Position numbers and translations under genes: made by a program
Notes under the pieces: generated by a model
The model's database searches: none
Seen by the model: the letters and a program-made list of their open reading frames with translations, nothing else
What the model was told of the DNA's origin: nothing
Shown here: positions 1 to 9,531 of the stretch, one piece after another
Position numbering within the stretch: the stretch's first letter is position 1
Layout of the letters: each line of letters starts with the position of its first letter
Source: Folioceros fuciformis
Lineage: Eukaryota; Anthocerotophyta; Anthocerotopsida; Anthocerotales
Assembly (NCBI GenBank): GCA_049999805.1
Contig: JBNGIO010006177.1
Location: 1 to 21,582, forward strand
Reading direction: 5' to 3'
Length of the DNA stretch: 21,582 nucleotides

Positions 1-1055
1 AAACAGGTGACCAGTCAGAAAATGAAAGCACTGAAAGCATGCAGGCTGCAACAGAAGGTGTTGAACCTGAACCTGCATTTCGTAGGGGCACAAACTTAGG
101 TTGAAGGAGACATACCTCCTCCCCAAGTGAATGGCAAAACCCCCCATTAACATACAGTTCTTTCCTAGTACATGAGGAGGGTGAACCCATAGACCTGAAT
201 GAACCCCAGTCATACAAAGAAGCCAGAACAGGCTCAGAGGCATCCAAATGGGATGAAGCCATTTAGTCTGAATATCAGTCACTACTAGACAATAAGACGT
301 GGGAGCTGGTTGATTTGCCTCCTGGTAGAAAACCTTTAACATGCAAATGGGTGTTTAAGAAAAAACTCAATCAGGATGGCACGAGAGCAAGATACAAGGC
401 ACGACTGGTGGCTAGAGGCTACAGTCAGGTAGCAAGGTTAGACTATACAGAAACCTTCTCACCTGTTGTGAGGGCGACATCTGTACGGACCTTGCTGGCG
501 ATTGCTGCACAGTATGACTTTGCCATGCACCACATGGATGTAAAATCCGCATTCTTGAATGAGACTCTTGAAGAGACCATCTTTATGAGGCAACCTGAGG
601 GCTTTGAGGACAAGAACCACCCAAGCAAGGTTTGCAAGTTATTAAAGACTATATATGGACTGAAACAGTCCCCAAGGGCATGGTTCAAAAGGATTGATGC
701 CTACCTAAAGCAGTCAGGCTTTGCACAAAGTGATGCGGACAGTAATGTGTACAAAATATCTGACAAGGAAGGGACAACATACCTGGCGTTGTATGTAGAC
801 GACGCGGTGATCATTGCCAGCAACCCTGCACTAATGGACAAGGTGAAAAGCATACTCAAGTCAGAATTCTGCATGTCTGACTTAGGTCAGCTCACCTACT
901 TCCTAGGTGTCCAAATTCTCCAGAACCTGGCCACACATACTGTGTTCATTCATCAAACACAGTTCATCAAGCAAGTCGTAGTCAGATTCAAAATGCAAGA
1001 TTGCAAACCAGCAGCTACTCCTATGGCTGTAGGGGACAAACTATCCCAAGACTAG
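1..1055 (+). pseudogene. Copia pol: linker and reverse transcriptase, broken (copy A)
   Basis: Reverse transcriptase portion of the copia polyprotein, which would copy element RNA into cDNA in virus-like particles. One frame is used throughout. It is stopped by TGA at 102-104, TAG at 264-266 and TAG at 1053-1055. Between the last two stops the RVT_2-type domain is uninterrupted: the first catalytic aspartate lies in the motif DVKSAFL, and the YVDD box is at 792-803. The linker codons 1-260 show no recognisable domain. An ATG at 315 opens a 246-codon stretch, but this is internal to the polyprotein and not a real start. The domain looks chemically intact, yet it cannot be made as part of a full polyprotein. 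Confidence 0.9.
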
Positions 1056-1772
1056 TGCCCAAAGTCAGAGGATGAGAGGCGAAAAATGGAGTCTATTCCA
1101 TGCAGGTCTGTAGTGTGCACCCTCATCTATTGCAGAAGCTGGTCTCGGCCAGAGTTATCCCATGCAGTGGGAGCCATAGCTCAGTTCTTGACAAACTACG
1201 GGACTGCTCACTGGGTAGCAGCACAGCGCATTCTGAGGTATCTAAAAGGAGCACCAAGCTTGGGCTTGCTGTACAAGCAAAGAATTGAGCGGCTGCTACT
1301 TACCTGCTTCTCCGACGCTGACTGGGCAGCAGATAGTGACACCCGACGTTCAATCTCAGCAAACTGCTTGATGTTGGGGAAGAACGAGTTTGAAGCAACC
1401 ACAGTCGGGTGGTATAGCAAGGAACAACACGTTGTCGCCCTGTCTTCAACAGAAGCAGAATACACAGCTACTGCTCAAGCAGCACAAGATGTGGTCTATA
1501 CAAGAGGACTGCTAGCATCCCTGGGAGAGCATTAGACTGCTCCAACCCTACTTCTTTGCGACAACCAATCGGCCTTGCTCTAGCCAGAAATCCAGTTGCA
1601 TATTGACATCAAGCATCATTTTATTAGACAAGTCATTAGCGAGGGGAATGCTAACCTGCAGTATTGCCCTACAGACGAGAATGTAGCCGACCTACTGACA
1701 AAAGCTCTTCCAAGAGACAAGCATGAAAAATTCTGTCGGGCCATGGGGCTCTTAGAAATGCCTGACACCTAA
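1056..1772 (+). pseudogene. Copia pol: RNase H and C-terminus, broken (copy A)
   Basis: RNase H portion of copia pol, in the same frame as the RT before it. It includes the FSDADWA motif, the ALSSTEAEY glutamate motif and, after a TAG at 1533-1535, the CDNQSA aspartate motif. A second TAG lies at 1581-1583. Beyond it come the conserved HIDIKHHF and DLLTKALP blocks, and the natural end is TAA at 1770-1772. Position after RT, with no integrase downstream, fits the copia order PR-IN-RT-RH. Both internal stops are TAG. Confidence 0.88.
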
Positions 1773-2338
1773 ACTGCACACCATTCTTAGGTAGCATCAT
1801 CTTGACCACGTAACCCTGCGGTCCTCCAGTCGTTGAAGCGGCAAAAGGGCATGACAGTGGTGCATTTGTACCAAGGTTCTGCAAGAACACAAAGCAAGCC
1901 AAGTCAGTTGCAATCTGGGTGGAAAAGCAAGTCAGTGGGAGGCAAGGCAAGAAGGAATCACCGTAGCGGAGTATCAGCCTGCCGCCTTCAGCAAACTCGC
2001 TACCGGCATACATGAATTTGTTGGAGCAGTTGGGGAGATACCGGAAGGGAGCATCTGGAACTAGTTGCGGGTACTCTTGAGCGTGCCGCCAGCACGAGTG
2101 CGCAGCCTCAAGCTCACCCTCCAAGGATCGCAGCTTAGAAAAAATCAACGCAAAGTTGACACAGCCTCCTGGAGCGCCACAAGGCGTGGACGACGAGCAT
2201 CACTAGAACAGCAAACTGAGCAAGCACGAGAACTGTCGAAGTGTCCATCTTCAGCGGCGGAACGTCGGCAACCCTAGCGGAAACTCAGCGGCGCAACGGA
2301 ACTGCAGCAACGAACACGTCCGTCAAGTTATGCTTCCT
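1773..2338 (+). other. Copia 3' untranslated region (copy A)
   Basis: Some 566 bases lie between the pol terminator and the polypurine tract. Only short, unrelated ORFs are present on the plus strand. A 159-codon antisense frame (1669-2148) crosses the end of pol but resembles nothing I know. I see no domain or structured RNA here. Confidence 0.7.
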
Positions 2339-2347
2339 AAGTGGGAG
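2339..2347 (+). other. Copia polypurine tract (copy A)
   Basis: Purine-rich AAGTGGGAG directly abuts the TG that opens the 3' LTR. This is the expected place for the plus-strand DNA primer. Confidence 0.75.
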
Positions 2348-2595
2348 TGTAGAAAATGCTAGGTCACATATTTAAGTAGAAAGCATAATTAGGTAAATTA
2401 AATTAAAAACCCCAAAATGGTAGATCGTAATGGGTGCATCAAAATGACGCACCCCAAACCCTAACCGGCATCCATGCCATGGGACGTGACCAACCGTCGC
2501 GTGGCCGCGCTTAAAGAGCCACCGGCTCAAACAATATAATTAATTCTTTGCCTAAATCTCTCTCTCTCACCTAATCGATCCTAGATTTATCTGCA
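2348..2595 (+). repeat. Copia 3' LTR (copy A)
   Basis: A 248-bp LTR opening TGTAGAAAATG and ending ATCTGCA. It matches the 227-bp 5' LTR at 9706-9932 apart from nine substitutions and a net 21-bp insertion. It carries a plant telo-box-like AAACCCTAA at 2456-2464. Confidence 0.93.
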
Positions 2596-3358
2596 GTCTA
2601 CTGGGTCCTACCTTCTCAGCAGTCCTATACGCCCACAAGGCTGAATGGAGCTTCCTATCCCAGTCATGAGCATAGGTGACGGTGAGTTTGCTAAGAATCT
2701 TGCACAACAGCCCGTTAGCCTTCTCCGTGAGGCCATTGGCCTTAGGGTTGTAGGGAGTGGTCTTCCTATGACTGATATTGAAATATTCAGTCATGTGCTT
2801 GACCACTTCATTAATGAAGTGAGTCCCCCTATCACTCACCAGCTCCAACGGGCATCCATACCTCATGATGATTTGCTCAAACAAAAATCTGGCCACCACA
2901 TTTGTTGTGTCCACGGGCAAAGCTTGAACCTCCCCCATGCGTGTGCAGTAGTCGGTTGCCACCAGGATGTATTGGTTCTGCCTTCCCTTGGACTTGGGCT
3001 GAATTGGTCCTACAAAATCAATCCCCCACTGCTCAAATGGTGCTAGAGCTAGGATGGGGACCAATGGCCATTGTGTTGTCCTGGTAGGGTTCCCCACCCT
3101 TTGGCACGCATCACACCTCTTGATGAATTCCCCAGCATCAGCATGCATTGTTGGCCACCAATACCCTGCTGCTAGAATTTTTCTGCAGGTTACATGGGCT
3201 GCATAATGACCTCCAGCCTCTCCCTCATGCAAGGAGCTGATAACCTGCTCCACTTGGTCATGGTTGACCCACAAACGCTCCACTCCATCAGCTCCTGTGC
3301 GATACAGCTTGCCCTTATGCTTAACTACTAGCCTCGTGAAATAAAGGAACAACCGTTG
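2596..3358 (-). pseudogene. Gypsy integrase, N-terminal and catalytic part (copy A)
   Basis: The integrase would insert cDNA into chromosomes. Counting from the codon at 3352, an HHCC zinc-binding module is visible (H42, H49, C80, C83). The catalytic triad is D112 (WGIDFVGP), D174 (LVSDRGTHF) and E210, with exactly 35 residues between the last two. The reading is interrupted at 2595/2596 by the copia LTR; the next integrase codons lie at 9705 downwards. The frames on the two sides differ by one base after removing the insertion, so there is also a single-base loss near 2600-2608. A TAG at 3359-3361 separates it from the RNase H before it. Catalytic residues are intact but the gene is dead. 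Confidence 0.92.
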
Positions 3359-3835
3359 CTACTGCCATGAGAGATGAGGTGGAAATTCCCCCATGCCTAA
3401 AAAATCAAATACCTCCTGGTAAGATGGTTTGCGGACCCCTCTTCTCCCCTTCTCATTCGGCGCCACACCTCCATCTCTTGGCAGCTTAGCATTTGGTTTG
3501 GCCCTTTCCTTCCCAACTAGCTCTGCTGAAAACGCCTCATTCGAAAAGTCATCTTCCTGGTCTTGAACTACTTTCTCTATCTTCAGCCTTGACAGGAAAT
3601 CAGCATTCACATGTCTGCGCCCTTCTCTTATTTCCACAGTGAATGTGAACTCCTGTAGGAGCAAAATCCAGCGGGCTATCCTGCCCGATAGATTTGCCTT
3701 GTTGACCAAGTGCTTGAGAGCAAAATGATCAACATGGAAGACAAACTCATAGGAGGGGAGGTAATGACGAAATTTATGACATGAGTAGACCATGCCAAGG
3801 GCCTCCCTCTCGGTTGTGGTGTACTTGCGCCACAT
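3359..3835 (-). pseudogene. Gypsy RNase H domain (copy A)
   Basis: The conserved blocks YTTTEREALGMVYS, KFRHYLPSYEF, HVDHFALKHLVNK, GRIARWILLLQEF and NADFLSRL mark a Ty3/gypsy-type RNase H, which would degrade the RNA of the RNA/DNA hybrid. About 70 poorly conserved linker residues follow before the TAG at 3359-3361, after which integrase continues in the same frame. The N-terminal end of RNase H, with its first catalytic aspartate, is gone, removed with the RT core by a deletion ending near 3836. Confidence 0.9.
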
Positions 3836-4254
3836 TGGGGCCACCCACTCTCAATTCACAATGGGAAAAATCACATTTGCCTTCAAGTACTGCTCCAGCT
3901 GTTCCTTTACCTTCATGGAGTACTTTGGATTCAACTTGTATTGTGGAATTCAAACGGGGATAGCTCCTGGTTCCAAGTCAATCTTGTGCTCCCCCCATTC
4001 TTTGGGAATTCCCTTCATGTCCGTCACCTCAAAGGCAAACACATCGATGAACTCAGCCAAGAGTTGCTTCATCCCCTCCTCCAATGTGGCATCCAGCTAT
4101 TTTGCAAACTTCAACACTTTGCCTGGCAGTACCTCCACATCCTTGATTTCATTAGCCTGCACCCATTCACACTCCACCGGTGCTGAGCTGACTCGAAACC
4201 CCTCCTCCGGCTCCCAGGGATCTTCCTCCCTCATTCCCCTTTCCTTGATGTTCA
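3836..4254 (-). pseudogene. Gypsy RT N-terminus and preceding linker, core deleted (copy A)
   Basis: Read downward from 4254, this gives the protease-RT linker, then the typical entry into gypsy RT: LLAEFIDVFAF, DMKGIPKEWGEHKIDL, QYKLNPKYSMKVKEQLEQ and EWVAPM. Where the RT palm should begin, the frame passes straight into RNase H at about 3836. The fingers, palm and YxDD active site are all missing, about 0.8-0.9 kb compared with usual elements. The junction keeps the reading frame. In-frame stops are TAG at 4097-4099, TGA at 3950-3952 and TGA at 3851-3853. The 5' side stops at the inversion breakpoint; gag and protease are not seen anywhere. Confidence 0.87.
4250..4254. repeat. GTTCA at left inversion breakpoint
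   Basis: The 5-bp GTTCA lies where minus-strand pol gives way to plus-strand integrase. The same GTTCA in direct orientation is at 9532-9536, the other breakpoint. It could be a target-site-like duplication, microhomology or chance. Confidence 0.4.
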
Positions 4255-4486
4255 GGAGAGGAGGAAGAAGTGGCACGACCAGAAGTTGCATAAACAAGAG
4301 TATGTTGTGCCTGGAGATTATGACAATAGGTACATGCACTTTCTAGTGAAGCTGCACTTGAGATGGATGGGACCTTACAGGGTGCTAGAGGTGTGTAAGA
4401 ATGGGTCCATTCAACTGCAGCACCTCAACAGCCCTAACTTACCAACCAAGGTTAATGGTTGGCGTGTGAAGAAGTATTATCAGTAG
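4253..4486 (+). pseudogene. Gypsy integrase C-terminal domain, inverted (copy A)
   Basis: Plus-strand codons from 4253 give the integrase tail: the KKWHDQKL block, then LRWMGPYRVLEV with the GPY/F motif (GPY at 4370-4378), ending VNGWRVKKYYQ and TAA-independent TAG at 4484-4486. This tail follows on from the DEDRERVLEV block at about 9537-9566 on the opposite strand, with at most a few residues missing. It is therefore the end of the same integrase, turned around. No chromodomain follows, and the stop lies only 34 bases before the LTR. Confidence 0.9.
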
Positions 4487-4505
4487 TTGGTGAGGACGCC
4501 AATAA

Positions 4506-4518
4506 ATGAGAAGGGGAG
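4506..4518 (+). other. Gypsy polypurine tract (copy A)
   Basis: ATGAGAAGGGGAG lies two bases before the LTR start at 4521 and 20 bases after the integrase stop. This is the expected plus-strand primer site, and it fixes the LTR orientation as plus. Confidence 0.75.
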
Positions 4519-4780
4519 TATGTGGAGACCACATGGTAGATACGCCTCTTAGAAAATGGGTGGTATTTGTTTTTTTTGGAGTTTTGATAGAATTCCTTGG
4601 AGAGGTAATTAGGAAACTATGTTAGATAAGGCTAGATTAAATAGGATGATCAGGAGATAGTGGTGGTGCAGTTTAGAAAATCAACAATCGTCTAGCTAAC
4701 CCTTGGCCGTGGAAAATGTGAAGTAGGGGGTAGGGTGTGCCCGTGGAAAGGGACACCGGCTTGTGTGGAACCCTAAGTCG

Positions 4781-4863
4781 GGCGTGTGAGGGGTGAGTTG
4801 GGGCCTCGGGAGCGTGCGGAACGGCGTGTGAGGGTGAGTTGGGGCCTCGGGAGCGTGCGGAAC
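4781..4863 (+). repeat. Tandem duplication, 42 + 41 bp
   Basis: 4781-4822 is repeated at 4823-4863 with the loss of a single G. It lies at the upstream edge of the GC-rich block. The same pair occurs at 18361-18443. Confidence 0.9.
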
Positions 4864-6246
4864 GCGGTTGGGCATAGGCATGGGGGTGGCGTGCTTAGAC
4901 TTGCCATGGCCTTGCCCAGGTGCGCCGGGGGGGCTGAGGATCCTGAGAGCAGGCAGCTGGATAGGCCAGGAGTAGGGCCAGGCTTGGCCGGATCCTGGTC
5001 AGCAGGTGGGCCGACCTGCTGCTGTGGGGCTCTCGACAGGCCGACTGATCGGTGGCTGCAAGCCTCACCTGGATTCAACAGGCCGGGGTGACCACAAGAT
5101 GGCTCCAGGCAGGGTGGTAGGAGGGTGGCCTAAGGCGGGTACCTAGGTTGGCTGCCTGGCCGAGGCTTGGAGCCAGCAACGGCCGGCTGGTCAAGGCTGA
5201 AGGCTGGAGGCGAAGGCGGGCTGCGAGGGCTTGAGCAGTCTGGCCGGCTACCTGGACTATGGTTAGCCGGCGGCCTATTGGCAACATGGGGACCGGCCAG
5301 GATGCTAGCAGGCAGCCAGGAGGATAGTCGGAATAGCGACGGGTTGGCTGTTCGGCTAGCCATGCTGTACGGTTGGTTGAAGCTGGAAGAGGGGGTGGTG
5401 TGGACCCCGTTGGATGTTTGAAGGCAAGGTCAGCGCCAGTGGCCGCGATTAGGGCTGCTGGCCTGGGTCATGGCGAGCAAGTGGCAAGTCGGGCAAGCGG
5501 CGGCGCTGTGTAGCAGGCCGGGGCCCGGCTGAGGACTCGGCGGGGTCTAGCAGGCAGGTGGCGGGGCGGATCCTACCAAACGGCTGCAAGCAAGCAGCCC
5601 AGTACCGACTGCAGACGAGCAGCTTGGTCTAGTTGCAAGCAGGCAGCCTGGCCTAGCTGCAGGCCGCCAGCCACTGCAAGAAGGTAGCCTCGTAGCGGCA
5701 GTAGGGACAGGTTGGTGTGTGGTTTTGGCCAGAGGGTAGATCCAACCAGGCACCCAGCGGGTTGGGGGAAGTCCTGGCCGGAGGGAGTGTCACATCGGCA
5801 GGCTGGCTGCCTACCAGATCCGGAAGGCAAGAGGCCGGTTTGCGGCCTCTGGGGATGGAGGAGCCAGGCAGCGGCGCTGGATATGCGGGTGTACCAGGCC
5901 GGTAGGCAGGTTGGTCGACCAGATGGGCAGTCTGCCTGGGGGAGCCAGCCAGCCAGGGTGCAGGCGGCCTGGCTGGGTGCTCGGGGCTGGCGGATAGCGG
6001 CCAGTTGGAAGGGGTCCTGGTAGGGGAAAGCCTTGCCGAATCGGCGAGGTGGCCACCAGGAGGCTAGCAGGCTAGCCGGGTTGGCTGATTGGTTGCGGCT
6101 AGAGGTGGCCTAGCAGGGCCTTGGAGGACGGTTGGGCCAGCAGCGGCGCAGCTGCAGGTGGGCAGCCGGCGGCAGCAGCCAGTGGGAGACCTGCTGGCTG
6201 GCAGGCAAACCTGGCAGGCTGGTTGGATCCCGAAGCCAGGCAGCAG

Positions 6247-6304
6247 CCTGGCTGGCTATCTTAGCCAGGTAGCGGCCTGGCTGGCTATCTTAGCCAGGCA
6301 GTCG
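6247..6304 (+). repeat. Two 29-bp tandem units with internal palindrome
   Basis: 6247-6275 and 6276-6304 differ at two positions. Each unit contains CCTGGCT...AGCCAGG, an inverted repeat able to form a short hairpin. The copy in the second unit is at 19827-19884. Confidence 0.85.
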
Positions 6305-7582
6305 CCCGGCTTGCTGGCAGCCGGGGCAGATCCAGGCTGGTTGGGACTGGGGCTGGATCCGGAGGTTACCAGGCAGGCCGACAACGCAAGCAAGCCAGGG
6401 GCGGTGCCGAATCCTGGCGGGCTGTGGCTGGCCGGTCCTGCAGCCAAGCAGCAGGCAAGCAGGCAGCCCCGCAGCGGTGGAGATAGGCCAGATGGGGGCA
6501 AGGCGCTCCGAGGGGCTGTGGCAGGTCTCCGGGGCAGTCTATGGCAGACCGGTGGCCAGCTGGTGGTCTAGCGGGCTTCTAAGGAGCCTAGCCAACAGCC
6601 CATCGTTCTAGGCAGCCCAGTAGCGTTAGCTGCACCAGACAGCCAAGCCGGGCAGGCTGGCTGGCTAGCTGGATTTGGAAGGCAGACAGCCAGATAGGTT
6701 GCTGGAGCGCTGGCTGGAGCATGGCCAAGCAGCCAGGCAGCCAGGCAAGGCTGCCAGATCTAGGCAGATGCTGGCCGGATGGACAAACAACCCAACCCGG
6801 CCTTGGGAGTAGGAGGTCGGCGGAGCTAGGCCAAAGCCAGGAAGGCTGGTGGCTGGCGGGCTGGCCGGATTCGGAACAACAGCGCAGGCAGGCTAGGTGG
6901 GTATGGTCGGCCTAGCGGGACGCTGGAGGCGGGTTGTCGGTAGGGCGCTCTGGGCATGGTAGGCCGAGGCAGGGCTGAGGTAGGCCACGTGGCGGCGGGT
7001 TAGCCGGATCCGCAGGGGTGGCAGGCTGGGAGCCTGATATGGGCTACGGCGGCTGGCCAGTGGGCTCACGCGGCCCCCTGACTAAGATCAGATGGCAGGC
7101 TGGCTGCGGCTGGTCGAGCTGGGGCCAAGCAGCCATTGGTCGACTAGAGGCCGGCTGGGTGAAGTCCAGGCCGGGGGGGAATCCTAGCAGATGGCTGGCC
7201 AAGTAGCATCTGGTTGAGGAGCGGGCAGCCCTGCCCGGCCAGGCAACCAGGCAAGGCTACCAGATCCAGGAGGTGGCCAAAGTCCGGGTCGTAGGTGGCC
7301 GGATCCAGGCAAACAGGGGGTCATGCATCCAGGCTAGTGCAAGCGAATTGAAACCAGACAGGCGGCTGGCTGCAAGGGGCAGCATCCAGTGGAGGCAGGT
7401 AGGCTGGTCGAGGCCGGGTAGAGCAGGCCAGCTTGAGGGCAGCCTGGCTAGTCGACGAGTAAACCGGCTGCAGGGGAATTCAGCCAGATAGTCGGGCTGA
7501 TCCGACTGGCTGGCAGGCGAATCCAAGCTCGGCCGGATCGCTAAGGCTGGACAGGGCCGGGATGGCAGGATCCAAGCAACCA

Positions 7583-7640
7583 TGGCAGGTTGGCCGGGAT
7601 CGCGTTTGGCAGGTTGGCCGGGATCGCGTTTGGCAGGTTG
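7583..7640 (+). repeat. 24-bp tandem repeat, about 2.4 units
   Basis: Identical 24-bp units lie at 7583-7606 and 7607-7630, with a partial third to about 7640. The unit contains GGCCGGGATCGCG. The copy in the second unit is at 21163-21220. Confidence 0.9.
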
Positions 7641-8416
7641 GCTGGCTAGAAGGCACCGAGAGGCCTGGATTGGGATCTAAGTAGGCGACTGCTAAGCGGG
7701 CGGACTAGATCCAAGTGGTTGGCTAGCCTAAGCAGATGGCAAGGCGGTGGCGGCGCAGCCAGGCTGCAGGATGGCTAGGCAGCCGAGCAAGGCTGCCGGG
7801 TCCTGGGAGGCGAGGCTCGAAGTTGGGGATTCAGGGACAAGGTGGAGGGGAAGCCGCTCGAGTCATGCTTCGAGCAGGGAGGCTACGGTGGTGTGGACAA
7901 AGGTTGGGGGCGCAGCCCGCCAGGTGAATGCGTGTAGACAAAACTGACGGACCTGCGAACTGCCCCATCCAGGCGGAAAGCCTAGTACAGGCGTGTTGCT
8001 AGCGGGTGGGAAGCCCAGTGATAGTTATGTTGGCAGAGATGGTGGATTGTCGCTTCATGCTTACAAGGTGCCCACTCAGGGGCACTAGATGAGTAGCTCT
8101 GCTGGGTCATGGGCCTTGGCCAGCAGAATGGAGGGAAGGATATGAAGATGGTGGGGTCTCTGAAGGATTGCAGATGATCTAAGGGAAAGGAGAGGATCAG
8201 AGAGGGGAAGAGATTGTCGAGAAACACTCACGATTCTTGGTAGTTTTGAGAGGTTGATTATTTTTTATAAGAGCAACCAGGGGCACAAGTCGGGGTTAGA
8301 GTTACGTCAAAGTAAGGTTAGGTCAGAGTTAGGTTTAGGGTTTTGACGAGTGGAGGGTTCTATCTGAGGCATGCTGACCTGGTTAGGTAGTGACAGGGGG
8401 TTCCTTGCCAAGGGAG

Positions 8417-8424
8417 TATAAGAG
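8417..8424 (+). promoter_or_regulatory. Possible TATA box of the gypsy LTR
   Basis: TATAAGAG sits in an otherwise GC-balanced region about 0.9 kb before the LTR end, on the LTR's own strand. Transcription would start about 30 bases downstream, near 8448. The call rests only on motif and position. Confidence 0.4.
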
Positions 8425-8882
8425 GCCAGGCTTGTCATTGAGGGGGGAGGTTTTTTTTGGTTAAAAGCTCCCTTGACCCTGTGTTGCAGGCTGTTGGGTT
8501 AGAGGGTTAATCCAGTGTGCAGATGCACCTCGGCCTTGATTCCCCATGCCACTAGGGGAACGTGGCGGCTCCCAAAATTGCTGAGATCTGGTTGGCCAGA
8601 TCCGCAAGGGCTGACCTCTCTTGCATGCTGGTTGGGTGGTTGGGGTACCTTGATGTCCCTAAGGGGTTTCCAAGGCGACAGAGTGCAGGGCTGTGAGCCA
8701 AGGAGGCTATCCAGCCTGGGTCTGCACATCCCTGCCTTAAGGACTGCAAGTGAGGGGTTGTTGTGTTCCAAAGATCCAGGAGTGACACGTGAGGGTGAAG
8801 GGCTGAAGAGTTGAAGTGTTGGAGTAGACACTTGAAGTGCTGGAGTAGAGACTTGAGGTGCTGGAGTTTGGAGTGGTTGTGC

Positions 8883-8964
8883 TGAGGTGAGGAGCTTAGG
8901 TGCTGAAGTTCTCAATCAGTTGTTGAGGTGAGGAGCTTAGGTGCTGAAGTTCTCAATCAGCTGT
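8883..8964 (+). repeat. 41-bp tandem duplication in the LTR
   Basis: 8883-8923 and 8924-8964 differ by one T/C. Just upstream (about 8810-8870) are three degenerate copies of a 21-22 bp unit around TTGAAGTGCTGGAGTAGA. This stretch lies in the presumed R-U5 part. Confidence 0.88.
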
Positions 8965-9320
8965 TGAGGTGGCTGGCACTTAGGGCTGAGAGTGGAGGTC
9001 GAGGCCAAGGCTAGGGCCTCCTCCCAACTGCTGAGGCGGTTGAAACCCGGAGCTGGAAGTGGGAGGTGAAGATGATGCTGAGTCCTCATTTAACCAGGGT
9101 TGTGGTTGGTGTTGAAGACAAGGTTCTGGTCTTTTTGCTGTAGGGTGGTTAGGTCTAAGAGCCGGCTGATAGATAGGATTAGATCTGGGTAGTGTGGGCG
9201 AGATTGTGGGGGACCTTGACACTAGTTCACTCCCTTGGGAGCGAATCCTAGAACTACGATGATAATAAGGGGGAAGTGTGGCCCTTGGTGGTTCTTGGGT
9301 GCAAGTTCCACTCCACATTT

Positions 9321-9338
9321 TGGCGCCGTTGTCGGGAA
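9321..9338 (+). promoter_or_regulatory. Gypsy primer binding site, tRNA-Asp type
   Basis: TGGCGCCGTTGTCGGGAA lies three bases after the LTR end. It closely resembles the primer site complementary to the 3' end of tRNA-Asp that many plant gypsy elements use, with two differences that I recall. It shows that the LTR is followed by the 5' end of an internal region. Confidence 0.82.
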
Positions 9339-9531
9339 GTGACATTGTTGTCAAGGTTTAGAGGGAATTGACTTGGATAGGGGCTTGTACAAGGGAATGT
9401 GGCAGGGCTGATGGATGCCCCGCATAGGAGCTGAAGATTTCAACTCCAGCTATGAAAGAAGGGGAGCTGATGGAAGGGGGCTGTGACCCAAGGGCTGATG
9501 GACCTGGTGGTGATGATCCGGGGGTCACAAG
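9339..9531 (+). other. Gypsy leader / possible gag start stub
   Basis: After the primer site comes about 190 bases of leader. An ATG at 9452 starts a frame that is open across the breakpoint, so it might be the first codons of gag, but I recognise no gag motif. The stretch ends at the right inversion breakpoint, where sequence becomes minus-strand integrase. Confidence 0.55.

Larger units (their letters stand above)
1..2595 (+). mobile_element. Ty1/copia element, 3' part (copy A)
   Basis: This is the downstream 2.6 kb of the copia element found complete at 9706-16175. It holds the end of the IN-RT linker, reverse transcriptase, RNase H, a 3' UTR, a polypurine tract and the 3' LTR. Its 5' part is cut off only because the window starts here. 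Confidence 0.93.
4735..7985 (+). repeat. GC-rich degenerate repeat block inside the gypsy LTR
   Basis: About 3.2 kb of strongly G-rich (plus strand), CpG- and CWG-rich sequence built from endlessly varied short words such as GGCAGGCTGGC, AGGCAGCCAGG, GGCCGGATCC and CTAGCCAGG. It contrasts sharply with the AT-richer LTR ends and with the copia DNA. It looks like an old minisatellite that has drifted. No protein or RNA gene is supported in it. Confidence 0.8.
1..8002. repeat. Direct repeat, copy A of the 13,580-bp unit
   Basis: These 8,002 bases recur at 13581-21582 with no difference found by eye, and every open reading frame in the two stretches is identical. The spacing between copies is 13,580 bp. 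Neither end matches an element boundary: the left end lies inside copia pol and the right end inside the gypsy LTR. The window therefore simply samples 1.59 turns of a longer periodic or circular sequence. Confidence 0.97.
4521..9317 (+). repeat. Gypsy LTR, 4,797 bp, single copy per unit
   Basis: The LTR opens TGTGGAG and closes CTCCACA, a perfect 7-bp terminal inverted repeat. The polypurine tract lies just upstream and the primer site three bases downstream. A TATA candidate at 8417-8424 would make U3 about 3.9 kb and R-U5 about 0.87 kb. U3 contains a 3.2-kb GC-rich block. Many ORFs exist on both strands, but they follow from base composition and I regard none as a gene. An LTR of nearly 5 kb is at the long end of the known range for plant gypsy elements. 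Confidence 0.88.

Noticed and set aside
1669-2148. 159-codon antisense ORF across the end of copia pol (also 15249-15728)
   Set aside because: It overlaps conserved pol codons on the other strand and has no recognisable domain. Best explained as a shadow frame plus open 3' UTR.
2645-3087. Plus-strand ORFs opposite gypsy integrase
   Set aside because: The minus strand carries clear integrase with HHCC and DD35E. The plus-strand frames are shadows.
4097-4339. 80-codon minus ORF as a separate gene
   Set aside because: Its first third is the antisense of the inverted integrase tail and the rest is the protease-RT linker. It is a chimera made by the breakpoint.
3781-4346. 184-codon plus-strand ORF over the gypsy RT remnant
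   Set aside because: It runs antisense to recognisable RT and linker codons and crosses the inversion breakpoint, so it cannot be an old gene.
6247-7640. CRISPR-like array in the short repeats
   Set aside because: The repeats are directly adjacent tandem units without spacers, and the sequence is eukaryotic transposon DNA.
4696-7947. Dozens of 60-160 codon ORFs on both strands
   Set aside because: They lie in the GC-rich, TA-poor LTR block where long open frames are expected by composition. They are Gly/Ala/Arg/Pro-rich, overlap each other in opposite strands and match no family.
8331-8345. Telomere-like TTTAGGG near 8331-8345
   Set aside because: Only a single copy is present, with no array, so it is no evidence of a telomere.
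4521-9317. Suicidal autointegration as cause of the inversion
   Set aside because: Autointegration would place the junctions at LTR outer ends. Here both breakpoints are internal, in integrase and leader sequence.
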